From: Liolophura sinensis
Taxonomy: Eukaryota; Mollusca; Polyplacophora; Chitonida; Chitonidae
Direction of reading: 5' to 3'
DNA: 64,000 bases
Assembly: GCF_032854445.1 (NCBI RefSeq)
Contig: NC_088302.1
Location: 33,637,979-33,701,978, forward strand
Shown piece after piece: positions 22,040 through 36,243 of the stretch. The notes under the pieces were generated by a model that worked only from the letters and a program-made list of their open reading frames with translations, made no database searches and was not told the origin of the DNA. The first letter of the stretch is position 1. The number at the start of each line of letters is the position of its first letter. The translations under genes and the position numbers were made by a program.

Positions 22040-23190
22040 GGATATTAGAAGATAGCCAATGGGATGTTCCCGACATAGATCTTGCCAATGTTATAGCAGG
22101 ATGTACGGAATACTACCGATGTGATATTGCCTACATGGATGTAATACTACCAAGGTGATGTTGCCGGGATGGATGAAGTACCGCCAGTGTGACATATTAG
22201 TGATGAAATATTACCGATATTATTTTGTCAGAAAGGCGAAAATACAGTTTGTGTTATACTGGCAGAATATATAACGACATAGGTGAAAAGCTATTGATGC
22301 GATACAGTGCTTCCAATCTGTTTATGCCTCTGTTGATGATATATTGCTGATGTGATTTTGCCAGAATAGTGGAAATACTGAAGTTGGGACAGAAAACTGC
22401 TTATGTGTTGCCTACATGGATGAAATGCTAACAAAGAGTTGCTTCCATCATGGATGAAATGTTTCCGATGTGTTTTCTCTTGTAGGGATTGCATATTTTA
22501 CTAATTTATGATGTGATAGGATACATCTAATCTGATGATAGCCGGATATAGAAAATACTACCAATACATTTATTATAGAATATAACCGATGTCATGTTCA
22601 TCATATGGATGAAATATTGCCGATGTGATGTTGACCACATGGATTATATATTACCGATGGGATTGGGTACTGCATATGCGATGTTGACCACGTGGGTATG
22701 GTATTGCCGATGAGGGGATGGCAATATGGAGGATATACTACCGATGGAATACTACACAGCCAACGGGATATTGACCCTTTGGATTAAATGCTGCCGATGT
22801 GATGTTGACCCTAACCATTAAATGCTGCTGCTGTAATGATGACAGTATTGATGAACTGCTACAGTTGTAATGGGATATGCTGATGTGATGTACAAATTTG
22901 GATCAAATACTATCTATGCGGTGGGTTATGCCGATATGATGTACCAATATGGTTGAAATACTGCTTATGCGGTGAAACATGCCGATATGATGTACCAGTA
23001 TGGTTGAAATCCTACTTATGTGGTGAGACATAACGATGTGATGTACCAGTATGGTTGAAATACTACTTATGTGGTGGGACATACCGATGTGATGTACCAG
23101 TATGGTTGAAATACTACTTATGTGGTGGGACATACCGATGTGATGTACCAGTATAGTTGAAATACTACCAATGTGGTGCTGGTAGCACAT
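22040..23190 (+). repeat. Decayed satellite field, sharpening into a 51 bp array
   Basis: From 22040 the sequence is built of loosely repeated modules such as GATGTTGACCACATGGAT and ATACTACCGATG. Between about 22890 and 23170 these resolve into five to six good copies of a 51 bp unit (GATGTACCAGTATGGTTGAA...). Since 51 is a multiple of three, the minus strand yields a 156-residue ORF (22903-23373) with an internal ISSISTILVHHIGMSHH repeat; I regard it as a by-product. Unit B has the same field at 40.97-42.0 kb but amplified a 34 bp unit instead. Confidence 0.85.
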
Positions 23191-23439
23191 ATGAAATACT
23201 ACTGGCACGATGTTGATGTAATGGAATACTACTAAATGTGATGTGCAATGTAGGGACAATGAACTATTCGTTGTGCGATTTGCCAGTATGGAGAAATCAC
23301 CGCCTATGTGAGGTGGGAGCATTGTCCAAATACAGTTTAACAGTACGTGAATGATTAAATGTAGGAATTCCACCTATATATGAAAAATGATCCCCATGAA
23401 TCCTCCAGCATTCGTGAGGTTTCCAATAAGGCGGCACAT

Positions 23440-23745
23440 TTTTCACGGCTTTTTGCAAGTGTGCAAAGAATGTCTAGACGTATGTACCACTTTGCCAAAG
23501 CCGTTTCTCTGCATCCATGCCAGAAGCATTGTGTAAGTGTTCAAAAATGTCTAGACGTAAGTACCACTTTGCCAAAGACGTTTCTCTGCATCCATTGCAG
23601 ATGCAAGTGTGCAAAAATGTCTAGTCGTATGTACCACTTTGCCAAGGACGATTCTCTGCATCGATGGCAGATGCAAGTGTGCAAAAATCTCTGGACATAT
23701 GTACCAATTTGCCAAAGACGTTTCTCTGCATCCATGACTGCATGT
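23440..23745 (+). repeat. 70 bp minisatellite, 4 units
   Basis: Four copies of a unit of about 70 bp (TGTACCACTTTGCCAAAGAC, then GTTTCTCTGCATCCAT, AAGTGTGCAAAAATGTCTAG). Unit B has a single copy at 42040-42110 with the same right flank, so the array expanded in unit A or collapsed in unit B. The 141-residue + ORF at 23380-23805 spans it and looks like a repeat artefact. Confidence 0.88.
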
Positions 23746-26700
23746 ATCTCTGACGGATTCTCCTACACCAGAGGAAATGCACTTTCCAAAGGGTGGTCCT
23801 GTTAGTTTATGGCTGGACTCCGTCATTTTCACGCTTTAGTTCCTTACTAATCGACCGTTTCGACGATTTCCGGTCACCCACGAGGTCCACACGATCGGTT
23901 GAAAGGCACTGGTTGGGTATAAGGAATCAAACGTTATTTGGAGACATTGCTAGGTTAATCAAACACTAAATGCATGCTTCGCTAATGATCAACTTCAGAA
24001 AAATATCTACAGGCGAGGCTTAACGATGTTTGAACTAACTAGAAAGTTCAATTTAACTTGGGGAGAACACGAACTGAGCCAATTGTGACAATAATTTGAC
24101 TGACGGTGTAGAGAAGTCTGTCGTCGTATAAGTGAAAATTTACTACAATCAAACAATTATGAAAGGACTAGACTCGTGGTCTGGTATAAGTCGGAATTTA
24201 GTGTGCTGTTATACGTTGTGACTGACTAGAGACAGTCGAGAAATAACATCTTTCATACACTTTTCATTTCCCCATTCAGCAAGTCGGAGCTGTAGGGTAA
24301 ACTTCATCGTTTTAGACACTTTGAAATGTATTTATCTATTTGTATGTTGTTTTATCCGCTGTTTAAGGTCATAATCAGTTATACAAGGAAGAACATGGAG
24401 GATTATGGGTGGACAATTCGGGACCCGGATTAATCCATCAACCATCACCAGGTAATCTGCCAGTGAGAAACAACAGGTTGTTATGTCCCATGGCCAACAT
24501 TGGCATAGCGTCATCTGGATGTGTTCAATGGGGAGGTGACTCGTATAATTCAGTGGGTAAATGAGCTAGATGACTGAATACACCACCGAGTTATCAATTC
24601 CCTTACACAACATCCAGATGGCGCTATGCCTAAGTCGGTCATGGGCTAATAATGGGTAGTGTTTCCCATTCTCCTGACTAAAAACCACAGTCTAATAGGT
24701 GGGGGATGCATTCGAGCCTGTAGACACAATTGGTTATGATCCCCTCGCTATCGGGAATATTCCTTTGTAACACGCGATTTATCCTTTACGTGAGTTACGA
24801 AGACGTTTTTCACATTTACGATGGTGGTATGTGTAACAATATTTCAAATTTACGTCTCTGTGTGTCGCACAGGGAGGTGAAACCTAAGCCGATCCTGCGG
24901 GAAACCACAGCCCCTAGTGACATACCTGACACACCAACTGACGTAAACTCGCCTACAAGTCTGCCATCTCACTGGCCAACGAGAACACCAGATGGTTCTA
25001 GCAGGAAGAGTTCCATATTTGTTCTCAGCAAGACTCAAGATTAAGACGGCAAAAATATAACGCATATTATTTGCTACTGTGTTGCATTAATTAAAGAGCA
25101 TGATATAAACGCCATGAGCTTCCAGCTGTGTTTTCCAACTGAAAAATTAATTACATCGAAATATTTGTGTCTATGTCAGACAGGGGTTCTGCACGCCAAG
25201 TGACCACTCGTAAAACTAACGATTTACAACATAATTTTGGACACTTTTTCATTTTACCTGCATGTTGACGTAGAATATTATTCCCAAATCGATACGATTG
25301 CTTTACTTAAGCTGTAATTTCTCATCAAGGCAGTCTGGAGATCTAGGATGAGCGGGACTCCTTAACTGACTTACGCGTCTAGACTCAGGCCTCGTGTGTG
25401 ACACGCGATTTATTATTGCTGATGTGCTTTTGCATCTTCTTTTGTTAGCTTATCTTATGACGGGCGTGTCTCAGTTCCCCGCTGACCTGTCAGTATCTGC
25501 GACGCTTGGCAACAGTAGCGTGATGTTGTTATTTGCGTCTGTGTAAATCCTAGCTTATTGTACACCTGTATTGATGTTAGTGGGTTTGAGGGTGCCCATG
25601 GGAATGGGGGTAAAGGTTGTCAAATTTGCTTTACCTGCATTACACACTGGTTCCATTGTTTGCCTCGAGTTATTCATGCTACGTATCCACCAGTTTGTCA
25701 GCGGACCACATGTGTTCAAGTAACCTGTTTCTTGTGTTCAAGTGACTTAGTGTGTGTTCAAGTGATGCGTGCATGGTGTTCAAGTGATGCATACCCGGTG
25801 TTCAAGTGACATACTAATTTCAAAGATTCCATTTAAAAACTGGCTGCTTCACTCACTGAGATTTGAAATTGCGGCCTCTGTGTTAAAAGGCGACCTTGAC
25901 TGGGTGATCATCTAGCTTAAACACCTCAGTCTCAGGTTGCAACTGTTGCGTATCACGAACTGTTCACCTTTCTTACTTTGCTGTTGCTTGCATGACGTTT
26001 TATCTGAGGTAAACATTTCTACATTTATAATCTGGTTAAATTATTTCATTTGGTAATTCGTACACCGCGTCATAAGATTGAGCATGTCCGATTTACACTA
26101 TAGGGGGCCTATTGTCTGTTGTCGACATTGTTTTGTTTCGCTTTCTAGTTTTCTTAAGGTTAAATGTTGATTTCCAGATTTTTCCCTCAGGTCAGAGTGG
26201 TAACTCATCCATACATTAGCCCCTGTTGTATTATACTTTGGGTTTTCCTATTACCTTGACATGTAACGCTGAACGTCAGCGGGTCTAAATTCAGACAATC
26301 ACGTCACAATACTCGTCCTTAGACGACATTATTTCAAAGTAGGTGGTTATCACAGGTGTTCAAGTAGCTAAATTCTGTTAATCAGATGACAGCAAATTCA
26401 GGCTACTTCAGAAATAAAAAAACATGGCGCATACTGTTGGAACCGAAGTTTATTTTGAGGGAGAGAAGTTTAATGTTATTAGTGTTTACCGGGCGTTAAC
26501 CACTCAAGAATGCTACTAATAGATAAATTCAGTCGGCAGACAAGAAAGAGCTTTTAGATATGAACTATCTACTGTCACTAATGTATATCCCAAAAAATAT
26601 GAGTCGATTGATGATTTCGAATTTATGTGTCACCTTTTGATTGATATAATAAAATTAATTAAAAACTAATTTGCTACTAACATGCTTCATTCCCTCCTTT

Positions 26701-27040
26701 GAATGTGTACGATCCTTTCCAAGACGCTCTCGAGCAGTTGCTGACAGCGGACGAGAATCTTCAGCGATAAGGACAGGAAGGTTTTGTAATTTGTCCTGCG
26801 TTTGCGTCATTTTCGCCTCAAATGAAATGCAAATGTTTAAAGCAGGTATAATAGAATAGAAAAACTAAAATGAGTAATAAACAACTATTATTTCTTCAAT
26901 ACATAATGCTGTCTCACTAAAACGCTATGCACAAAATACCAGATACTATGGTCAAAACCTTTGTTTGATGATATGACAGCCTTAAATTATGTAATTATAA
27001 TTGATTATCTAAAATATCTAATTACCGATAAAACAACCGG
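23746..27040. repeat. Non-coding 3' flank of unit A, matches 42.1-45.0 kb
   Basis: Aligns in order with unit B: 23760-24300 with 42120-42840, 24300-24760 with 42840-43080, 24860-24990 with 43330-43760, 25480-25660 with 44050-44210, 26030-26190 with 44510-44680, 26690-26760 with 44900-44960. No exon is recognised. It includes an imperfect inverted repeat (24487-24524 with 24605-24645) and a short repeated GTGTTCAAGTGA phrase at 25714-25812. Confidence 0.65.
24487..24645. repeat. Imperfect inverted repeat, ~40 bp arms
   Basis: Left arm 24487-24524 (CCCATGGCCAACATTGGCAT... to GTGT) and the reverse complement of 24605-24645 (CCCATGACCGACTTAGGCAT... to GTGT) agree at most positions, with a spacer of about 80 bp. 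It could fold into a hairpin or be the end pair of a small transposon. Confidence 0.6.
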
Positions 27041-30000
27041 TAATATTACAGCATATTACAGCATAACTTGAGGATTGCGATGGGAGCTCTTGTAAAGGCC
27101 TATAGAACGCACGGATTTGCTGGATGAGACGTTCAGTGTGAGAAGTATATAGAAGGATATAGACACTCAACAGACGGAGAATCTTCAGTCGATGAACGTA
27201 TTCTCTCTGCAAAACTACTGATAGTAACAAGAAAACCTATAAATCGATCAGTTTGATTGGCTTCAGACCACATTCACTCCTAAAAGCAGCTAGGCATTCA
27301 ATATACAGTGTACAGTATTTTACCAGCTTCAGGTCATTAAACCATCTCATATGCAGATAACCAGACATGCAAAAAGTTCATTGTGACTGTCAACGCTTTT
27401 GGGACGCGTACTGAGTTCATTATCTTCATCTAGCATTGCAACACAGAAACGATTGTTACTCTAGCCATGCAGTTAAAACAAAGCTGAATGAATGGTGTAA
27501 TTCATTTGGATTCATTTTTGTCTTTAAAACGTTAATTTCCAAGCAGTCTTCAAACGCCTTCTTATTTTCAATCAGCCCAAAGTTTATTTTCAACATAATA
27601 GTTATTTTTGACATATATTCTTCTTTCTTCCCTGTCAATCTGGGCATAGACGTGTTACCTTCTGCAGTGGACAGCTTTTATCTGAAACTGGCGCCAACAA
27701 TAAAGTAATGACAAGACAAAAGAAGAAGAATATATTAGTTGTAAAAATACATGAAGGGAAATGTTTTGATAGCCTCGCTTCCATGGTTTAAAGACGCTCT
27801 TTATTTCCAAGCAATTGTCAAAGCCATTAAGGTTATTGCTTTCGCGCAGGGTATATTGTCATCGTAACTGCTGTGTTGACGTATATTGTCATCATCTGTA
27901 ATTGCTCAATATCACTTCCACATTTACTGTCAGGACACTGAGTTAAAAACAAACTTTTGAAAACGTAGAGCGGCATATTCGTAAAAAAATTCGCGATTTG
28001 CAAGAAACTAATTTGATAGAACAATTTTCTTTGTATGACTGTATTGTTGATGACGCCCTTGTTACTTTCTTTGTAAGGTCGTACTTATCTTTAATAGCAT
28101 ATACGTGAAAAGTATCCAATAAACAGTAATTCCACAGATGCTGTCTCAGGTATTCGCCTTTGGACGAGAACATCCGGTCGCGTGGTATATGTATTCCAAT
28201 TCCTTTTGCCAAATATATCAAAGGCTCTCCAGAATATCGATTAAAGAAGCTGCTTGAGTGTTCCCGTTGGAATGTTCTGCATCTTTACCATTTTCATCTG
28301 GTGAGTATGGATAAAAAGCATGAATAACGGAAGATAAAGGACATCCGCTATGAAGCCGATTAGCCAATAGCCAGGATTAACAGAAGCCTATGCATACAGA
28401 TGGGAAATATGACTGCTTTTGATATCAAGGCAGCTATAAGTAAGTTATTTTTCTGAGCCAGCTGGCTTTTTTTTGTTCAATTGTTAACATGTTTTTGAAA
28501 AAAGCTATACATATGCTTTAGAAAAGACGGTATAAAATTTTCTCTGTACAAGTCTCTGGATTAAGCCAGAATATCTTTGGCGATCCAGATCTAGTCCAGG
28601 CTATTGTCTCATACTACAGCATACCGCAGCCAGGGTAATAAGAATGCGCTGGACTGGGGTAAATGTTGATTCATTGACGAATTCATAAAGGATATGTCAG
28701 AAAACATAACGTCAGACAAATAACAACAGGAATATGTACAGCTTATAGTTCGTGGTACCTGCATAGCTATTTGGAGAACTTACTTTGTTTTAGATGAATG
28801 CAGATGGATTGATTGAATGTTAGTGGATTAACGCTGCTTTCGACGGCATTTTGGTCATATCTCAACAATGTCCCTTTCTATGAGGTCAGTTCTAATGTCA
28901 AAATATTCGCAGTGCCACTAACCCGTTGTATGGAGATAACCCTTCCAATCACTGTATATGTTGGTAGTGAGCTTACGTTGTGGGTCTATCCTCCTTTACC
29001 GAGTTCAAAGACACTGAAGTACCAAGAATGCCGATCTTAAAGCTATAGATATGGCTTAATTCGGGATTCGGGACAACCACGTACGAGGTGGAGCCGTAAT
29101 CACTCTGCCCATACAGAGCGGCGATCCTTTTGTCACTGAATGTAAGGTGTCCTCACCCTTCTATCAAAAGGACTGAACATATTGCTCGCATTAAATATAA
29201 TGTAGTTTTTGTAGCAATTTTTCAACGTTTTGCCGAAAGGCGACATCGCAGCACATTACATTATCACGATGAACAATTAAATGAAACCACCCTCTGTATT
29301 TTAACCATTGCGTTAAATTAAAAGTCACAGAAATCTCATCTTTTGATCTTTGTACTGAAAATACTTATATTAATGAAATGTTTGAAGCACCACGGTGTTG
29401 TTATGGATTGATTTTAAAACATCAAGAAATGTGATTGGAATAAAGCTAAAAGCTAAAAAAAAAAAAAAAACGTTGGCTTTGAAGCCACAAAGTGCTTTCC
29501 AAGGTCTAATCGACGTCTTGTTGTTAGCTATAGATATATTTCCCAAATATAGTACTCCATATATACCTGTGTGTATATTTTTTGATAAACACATCTATAC
29601 ATGGTAAATTACGATTTGTTTTTAGCCGTACCGCCCATAGAGGTAAAGTTCCAATGTCATTTGTCACCTTCTATCAGTTCAGTCATATCAGTGTGGTAAT
29701 TCCTATAGACGCTCATCCCAGGCTGTTGATGACATAGGTTATATTGGAACTGTCAGACTGGGATTAATTGACGCTTCTGGAGTGACCATTACGGTCTAGG
29801 TAATTTGAACTAGCCAAGGCTCTATAATGGCTTTATCTCACAGCCACAGGCTGTTACATACCTACCTTGATGTGTCTGTAAAGGATTCCTAGAATGGCCT
29901 TGAAGATAATTTAGTTAGGATTAGTATTTTGGTCATGGCAAGAAAAGAATAGCCTTTTGTAAAGAAGTCTACAATGATGTTCGTTTACCATATTTATATT

Positions 30001-33000
30001 AAGCATGGGAGCTTCACTGAAAATACAATTTTAGTCTCTTTTGGATCATGGTTGCTTTCATTTGTGTAAAGCAAAACTTTGTGGTTAGTTGGGGATATAC
30101 GATGACAAAAGAAAGGGTTTGTATTAATATCATTATATCAAGATTGTGCTTACTGGTGAAGTCCAGTTCCATTAATCCACATCCGATCGGAGTATACAAC
30201 TAGTTGACTAGCACTTAGCGTACCTCTTTGTGCCAATCATCTGGGAACGATTCAACAAAGACATTTGTGACTCAAGTCAAAATTTAAAACGCTGTCACAA
30301 TGTTTAATTGTTGGTAATGGGAATTGAAATTTTGACACATTTGTGTATAGATAACATTGGTGAGGTGGCCAAAATTTTAATTTACAGGATTCCAAAATAA
30401 GTTCTACGATCATATTTCAAATTTTTGACTTAAGTCAAAACTGGGTTCGTGGAATTTGCCACAAGTGACGAAATACCAAGAATGTCCAGCACCTAACTGC
30501 ATATGTGATCAGACTGGGGGTTGAACCCCGGCCTATGGCACACTAACCACTCGATCGTCAGAATATCGGGTTCATAAGGAAAAACAAAAAGTCCACTATA
30601 AATTTAAGTCCACAGGAAAAAGTGCCGATATCTATCTCTGACAGCTAATCAGGTATTCTGATAATTCAGTAATCTCAACTGGTTGGTGGGTGTTGTTTGA
30701 GGGCCCGGGGTGACCTGATTTATAGTTATGTAAAGTTTTAAAGACGGGTCATCTAACACAATGCTGCAGAATGACAGCTTCATCGGAAGCCATGTGAACC
30801 CAACAACTAAGCAATTTGCATTTGTCATCTTTAATTTTTGTGGTTAGATGTTGGACAAATCATGGGAATGTGAAAGCATTTTTACAATAACTTGAACTAG
30901 CCGCATGTGGGGAAAATATGAATACATACATGGTAATGTTTTCTAGATTATACCGGGTTGCGCTTTTCATCCGGTCTGTCTATACCCACTGACGAGGCAG
31001 TGTCGGTTAGCTGCTAATTTAATGGGCAAGTAGTCTTTACCTAGCTAAGACCCACCATGCTCACTGTACTTGATCTAATTTTTTTCCCTTCTAAAAGGTG
31101 TATGGTGTTGGAACCACGACATCGCCCCTGGTTACCATGAGTGGGAACGTGGCAGGAGGGTTATGAGATCCGAATGGAAAAACTGGCCAGTTCTGTTCAC
31201 AGCCTGCTATCTAATCCATTTCATGTGTTTTTGGCACGGCACGGTACCGTGGACAGGAAGTCGTCAAATCCCTGTAGGCTAAGAAGTTTCTTTTTAAGGT
31301 ACTGGACAGAAATGGCGTCAAGATTTCATAGCCTTTCTCAGAAAATAGTTTCCATAGAATATATAGTTTTGGGCAGTGGATCGGAAAGAGATTCTGAGAT
31401 GGGCATCCTTATACATTAGCAAAAATCATACATCTGCATTTTCTGCTGTTTCAATGCCCCAGTATAGAGAGTAAAACCAGAGTAGCGACGACAGTGTGAT
31501 AGTTTTCAAATGATCACAAGTACCTTGTGAAATACGACCTCTTGCCAGTTCCCCGCTGTTAAGGTTTTCTTCTAACTGTTCATGTGTTAAATGGTTATAC
31601 AGATGTGACATACAAGGCCCCTAGCACTATGGTTTAGGCAGATTTACGTAAGGAAAATACAGTAATTTTTATTGTAAATTATATGTTTTCCAATCACCTT
31701 AGAACGGAAGAAAAAAAATGCAGTGATCAAGACGATGGGGGTCGACTTCAAAAGGAAATGGTATAGAAAAGATTTGTGTATGAATGTATTTTCTTTGGTT
31801 AATTTGTGTGCTTGCTATCATCTAATGCGAATTTACATCACCTTAATGTTACCACCGTTTGGTTTCAAAATAGATGTCAAAATGAAAAGGTGCAGATTTA
31901 CACAAAAACAAATGGTTGATATGACTGCCAGTAATGCTGTCCGCTGTTGGCTTTGACAAAAAAGAAAATATGTTTCTATGGAGACCATAGAAAAAGATGT
32001 TCTCAAATTGTACAAAAACGACGTTTTCCACTGTTACCTTGCAGAATTTACGACCGGTATCACACGATACTCTACACACACACACAGATCTACCCGACGG
32101 ACGCAGAATTGCATGGGCTTTTCCAATTAAGTTCTCTCCTATCAGCGGCTTTATTTGTGTTTTAACTGGATTTTATCGGTTGCAGTGGCGGAGGAGGGTA
32201 GTTAATCATATCGGTAAAGCGGAGAAGTAGTTCCTCCGCATACTGGGGCACTCATGCACTTATATGAAGTGGGTATTCCAGCCGCAAACAATAACGTCAG
32301 CGATGCGGGGATTAATTGCAAAGCCACTTAATATGGTTCAGACAGGAGATGGTTTATAAGATTAAGGTCGAGGGTTATACTTATTCGGTATTTCATTTCC
32401 ATACCTCAACTTTGGGCACTAGGTGGTTTTGTGGTCAACTTGGCATGTAGTTTGCGTGGTCATCTATAAGAACTCAGGATATCTGGCTCTGACAGCTAAT
32501 CAGGTATTCTGATAATTCAGTAATCTCAACTGGTTGGTGGGTGTTGTTTGAGGGCCCTGGGTGACCTGATTTATAGCTATGTATCGCTTTTCAAGACGGG
32601 TCATATAACACCATACCGAAGAATGACAGCTTCATCGGAAGCCATGTGAACCCAACACCTAAGCAATTTGCATTTGTCATCCTTAGTCTTTGTAGTCAGA
32701 TGTTGGACAAATCACGGGAATATGAAAGCATTTTTTACAATAACCCCAACTAGCCGAATGTGGGGAAAATATGAATCTCTCAGAATACAAAATTTCCACA
32801 GAAGAAATCTGCCAGGTTTAACTTTAGCAATCAATTTGAGTTGTCATTTCATAAAAGTCCTCAGTACTATTGTCATGGTATCAGTCCTCAAACCTAAACT
32901 AAAGAGGAGAAGTGACCCATAAGTGTTTACTAGCCTCGACAACATGCTCATTTTTGCAAATGCACCACACAAACAAGAAATAGAGGGTATTGCACTCAGA

Positions 33001-35533
33001 AGGTTGAATACCATAAACATGGTTCGAGCTTCGCGTCTTGTGGGCTATCATTTCTACCTTCCACAAGAACAATATTTATGGTATTCAACCTTCACTGTGC
33101 AATATTCTATTTGTTATTTGTATCCTGACATTTTCTCTACATGTATATAAATGCGTACCAATTTATCTGTGCATCCGTGAAAAAAATAAGCAATGTGCCA
33201 TCTTCGTCGCATTCCCTCTCTCCCTCCCACATGCTCTCCCCACTCTCCATTTCTGCTCAATGTACGTCAGTCCACTTAGTATTTTAATTCTGCTTATCCG
33301 TTGGTGAAATTTTGCCTTATGAAACAGGTTAGCAACACTCCAGAGTTGTTTGACGGTCGTTCATTTTATGAATTCTCAATGAAGATTGAAATCATCGAAT
33401 TTGTGGAAAATGTCGTTTCAATGGTGAAAATAAAAACAACAATATTTTTGATCAATTAGGAAACATATTGGTCAGTATTGATCCCGTCGTCACGTGGCTT
33501 TGCCATTGATTTGGTTGCTCTTTTCTGGCAAACATCTTCGTGAGTTTGTGAAAAGTCCACAAGAAAGCTCTTCTGATAATGACAACCTGTGACAAAACCT
33601 TTTGGATGGATTTTCTCAGGGCGTCCCGTGTCTTTGGTATATTAGAGCTGCACCTAATCTGACATGTCTGTTCCTCCAGTCAGGAGGTTATGTATCCATG
33701 TTATCACTTGTCACTCTGTTCTCCAAGGCCTGATCCCTACCCAACCCCAGCCGGAGCCATTGGCCAACCATTAAATAAATGTCTGTATATTGTCAGCCTG
33801 ATGGATTGAGTGCGTAGGAAAAAGTCATCTGAGGTTATAACCAAAGCTTTCCAAAATTAATACAGTGATATTTTTTCCAAGCCTTTACATTGCTCCAAAG
33901 TTCGTTATAAATTACACCTCGGATTTCAACGTTACATGTATTTGTAATTCATGAGCATTATTTCAAATTTATGGCTTCGAGTAGGGAAGAGAGATTTTTT
34001 CTGCAAGTATTTGTTCTAACATATCAAACTTGCATGAAGTATTTTTTTAGGTGTAAATAAATTGCTATTCAAGCAATAACGGGTTATCTAAATAACAAAG
34101 GGCTTTTTTGAATGAAGCAATTTTAATTTGTAGGGCAGTGACCGTGGTAACAGGGTTACATGTTAAATTCCTCTGACATATATATGTACTGAAGAGCCAT
34201 CACTCTAATTTTTTTTAAGTTTTACCATGAGTACATTTCTCTTGTAAGTAAATATTGACGGGGACGGCACTATAATTCCGCTTACCTCGGGGTTATTACC
34301 ATTCCTCGTATATACATCGTGTGGAATTATATTATCAACGTCTGGATATATGGATAGTTGCAATCAAATCGTATGCTGTCAATAGCAACAATGGTTCGGT
34401 GTCAGCGTGAACACGGATGAAAACGTCTTGGGTGGAACTTTCTCTCTGTCATGTCATGTTCTAGTATGTGTATAGATAGGGATGCATTATGATACATACA
34501 TATGAATTACATCAAACACAGAACTTGTACGAAACAATGTTATGGACATCATATTTGTATTAAGTGTAGGCACGTTAGACGAGAGATGGTTGAACGGGCA
34601 ATTTTGTGCTTTTTCTACCAAACCGGATTCAGGACGTCTTCTGGCGCCAATACTCTGTAAATGAACGATTGGTATGTATCTCATCAACGTATAGTGTCAA
34701 TTCATTTCCACCTAGTCACTAATCCCCTTGCGTGGATTATCCTAATCACCTCATCTGCTAAGCTGGCTTGTAGGTAAATAGAAATAGCAGTAATCAATCG
34801 GTGTGATCGCTGTAGTCTTTTTTTTTCTTTTGTATAGCTTTTTCGTTTCCTCAAGATGACATCATCCAGGACCAATGTGAGTCTTTCAAGCATGTGTATT
34901 TCGATCGAAGCTTTGTCACACGTATATAGATATGCTAACTGTCGATGAGCCAAAACGGATTCATGGTCAGAGCAATAGTTCAGACCTACCTGATTGTGGA
35001 GCCGAGGATGTGCCTCTATTCCTGATATATCCGCTGTAATCAGTCTGGAAAACATCGATTTCCCAAGGCCACTAATGCTCGTCAGCTGAGAACTGCTCGT
35101 CTAAATCCTACCCTACGGTACTGAGAGTGATGAGCTGTAATCGATATCATATCACCCATCCTGTCAGGAACACGTGACATATATCCTACTTCTAAGGCCC
35201 ATTGGTCTGTTCCTTGTAATTGAACGTAAAAAGGAGGCATCAGGCAAACAATGTATTTCAAGGAACACTTTATGTCTGCAAAACCTTGCACGAATACTCG
35301 ATGGCAAATGCGATTGGAAATGGTTAAGTAAATCATAGACCTGACAAGTCTATCGGTGTGTTTTGCAGTACCCTTCACACGGTGTTTGAGAATCACGATG
35401 GATCCGCTGCAACACACTGTACATATGGAATATAAAAGACCACAGCATAGACATACCTGGATAGAGCAACGCAAGAGTGTTCATGGTAGCAATATCAATG
35501 AAATCGCGTTGGTGTAAGTGGATTTCCTTCATG
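27041..35533. repeat. Non-coding 5' region of duplicated unit B
   Basis: Follows unit A in order and orientation from the 2.5 kb to the 13.6 kb positions, without unit A's minisatellites, LINE fragment or 7.8 kb SINE. A MITE-like element matching 7476-7689 lies at 30243-30463. No exon is recognised. ORFs such as 27436-27708, 28813-29040, 31141-31419 and 34702-35055 show no family features. A 13-A run lies at about 29457-29470. Confidence 0.65.
30243..30463. mobile_element. MITE-like element with imperfect inverted ends (unit B)
   Basis: Counterpart of 7476-7689, with the same ends and an extra GTGACTCAAGTC-type stretch near the left end that pairs better with the right end than unit A's version does. 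Confidence 0.5.
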
Positions 35534-35936
35534 GAGAAGTTGGGTGTTATCCTGCAAAATATCCCGGTACAGTATAACATATTGGCCCTGGTCATCATCG
35601 ACGTGGTTATAGTCATTCTAGAGATACTCATCGACGTTGAGATGATTGTCAGTAAGTTGTCTAAATCTACTGTACAACAATGCCAAACCATAGTACCAAC
35701 CATGATATTAGCTCAAATGTGGAGATGGGCACATAAGAGAAGGGAAAAAGCTTTGACTAAGTAACTGCATTATTGGTGTCTTACGGCATTTCGTTCCAGT
35801 GTGGCAGCACTAAAACGACATCGGCTCTGATACCGACTTCTTACAAAGAGACATGAGTGAAGAAATGCTCAAAGTGTAATGTACATTTTCCGCTGCATGT
35901 AATTATAAAATAAAAATAATATTTTCCTTTTTTCAG

Positions 35937-36243
35937 TTCCAGAAGTGAAGACACGTCACTTTCTGTGACTGGGTCCAGCAGTTATTTCAACAACAGCGCT
36001 TATCGTATGGAACCCCATTCTCTGAAAGCCGAACACGACCAATCAAATCAAGAGATTCATCATGACGTCCATTCACCTCAACATGACTATGGATTATCCA
36101 ATCATAGCGACCATTACAACTCATCGGATCACCATGACGATCACAGTGTCTACCACGGAAGTGGTAATGCCACAGCAACAAGAAAACTGTGGAACATATA
36201 TTACGTTATAGTAGTTTAACAATATTGGCCATCTTTATAGTTT
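35937..36243 (+). pseudogene. HVCN1P: Copy B exon b relic: His-rich loop with two frameshifts
   Basis: After the intact acceptor TTTTTTCAG the frame breaks within seven codons, because the AAAATG of copy A is one base shorter here. Between the two breaks the loop is nearly identical to copy A (EPHSLKAEHDQSN, HHDVHSPQHDYGLS, NSSDHHDDH). The second one-base loss, in the GGTCATCACCAC region, puts S2 out of frame. The donor region GTTGAGGTTAG is deleted. Confidence 0.9.

Noticed and set aside
22040-23190. CRISPR-like array of regularly spaced repeats
   Set aside because: The units are contiguous and degenerate without unique spacers, and the genome is eukaryotic.
22903-23373. A 156-residue minus-strand ORF with ISTILVHHIGMSHH repeats
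   Set aside because: The 51 bp satellite unit is a multiple of three, so an open repeat frame is expected by chance. Unit B has no matching ORF.
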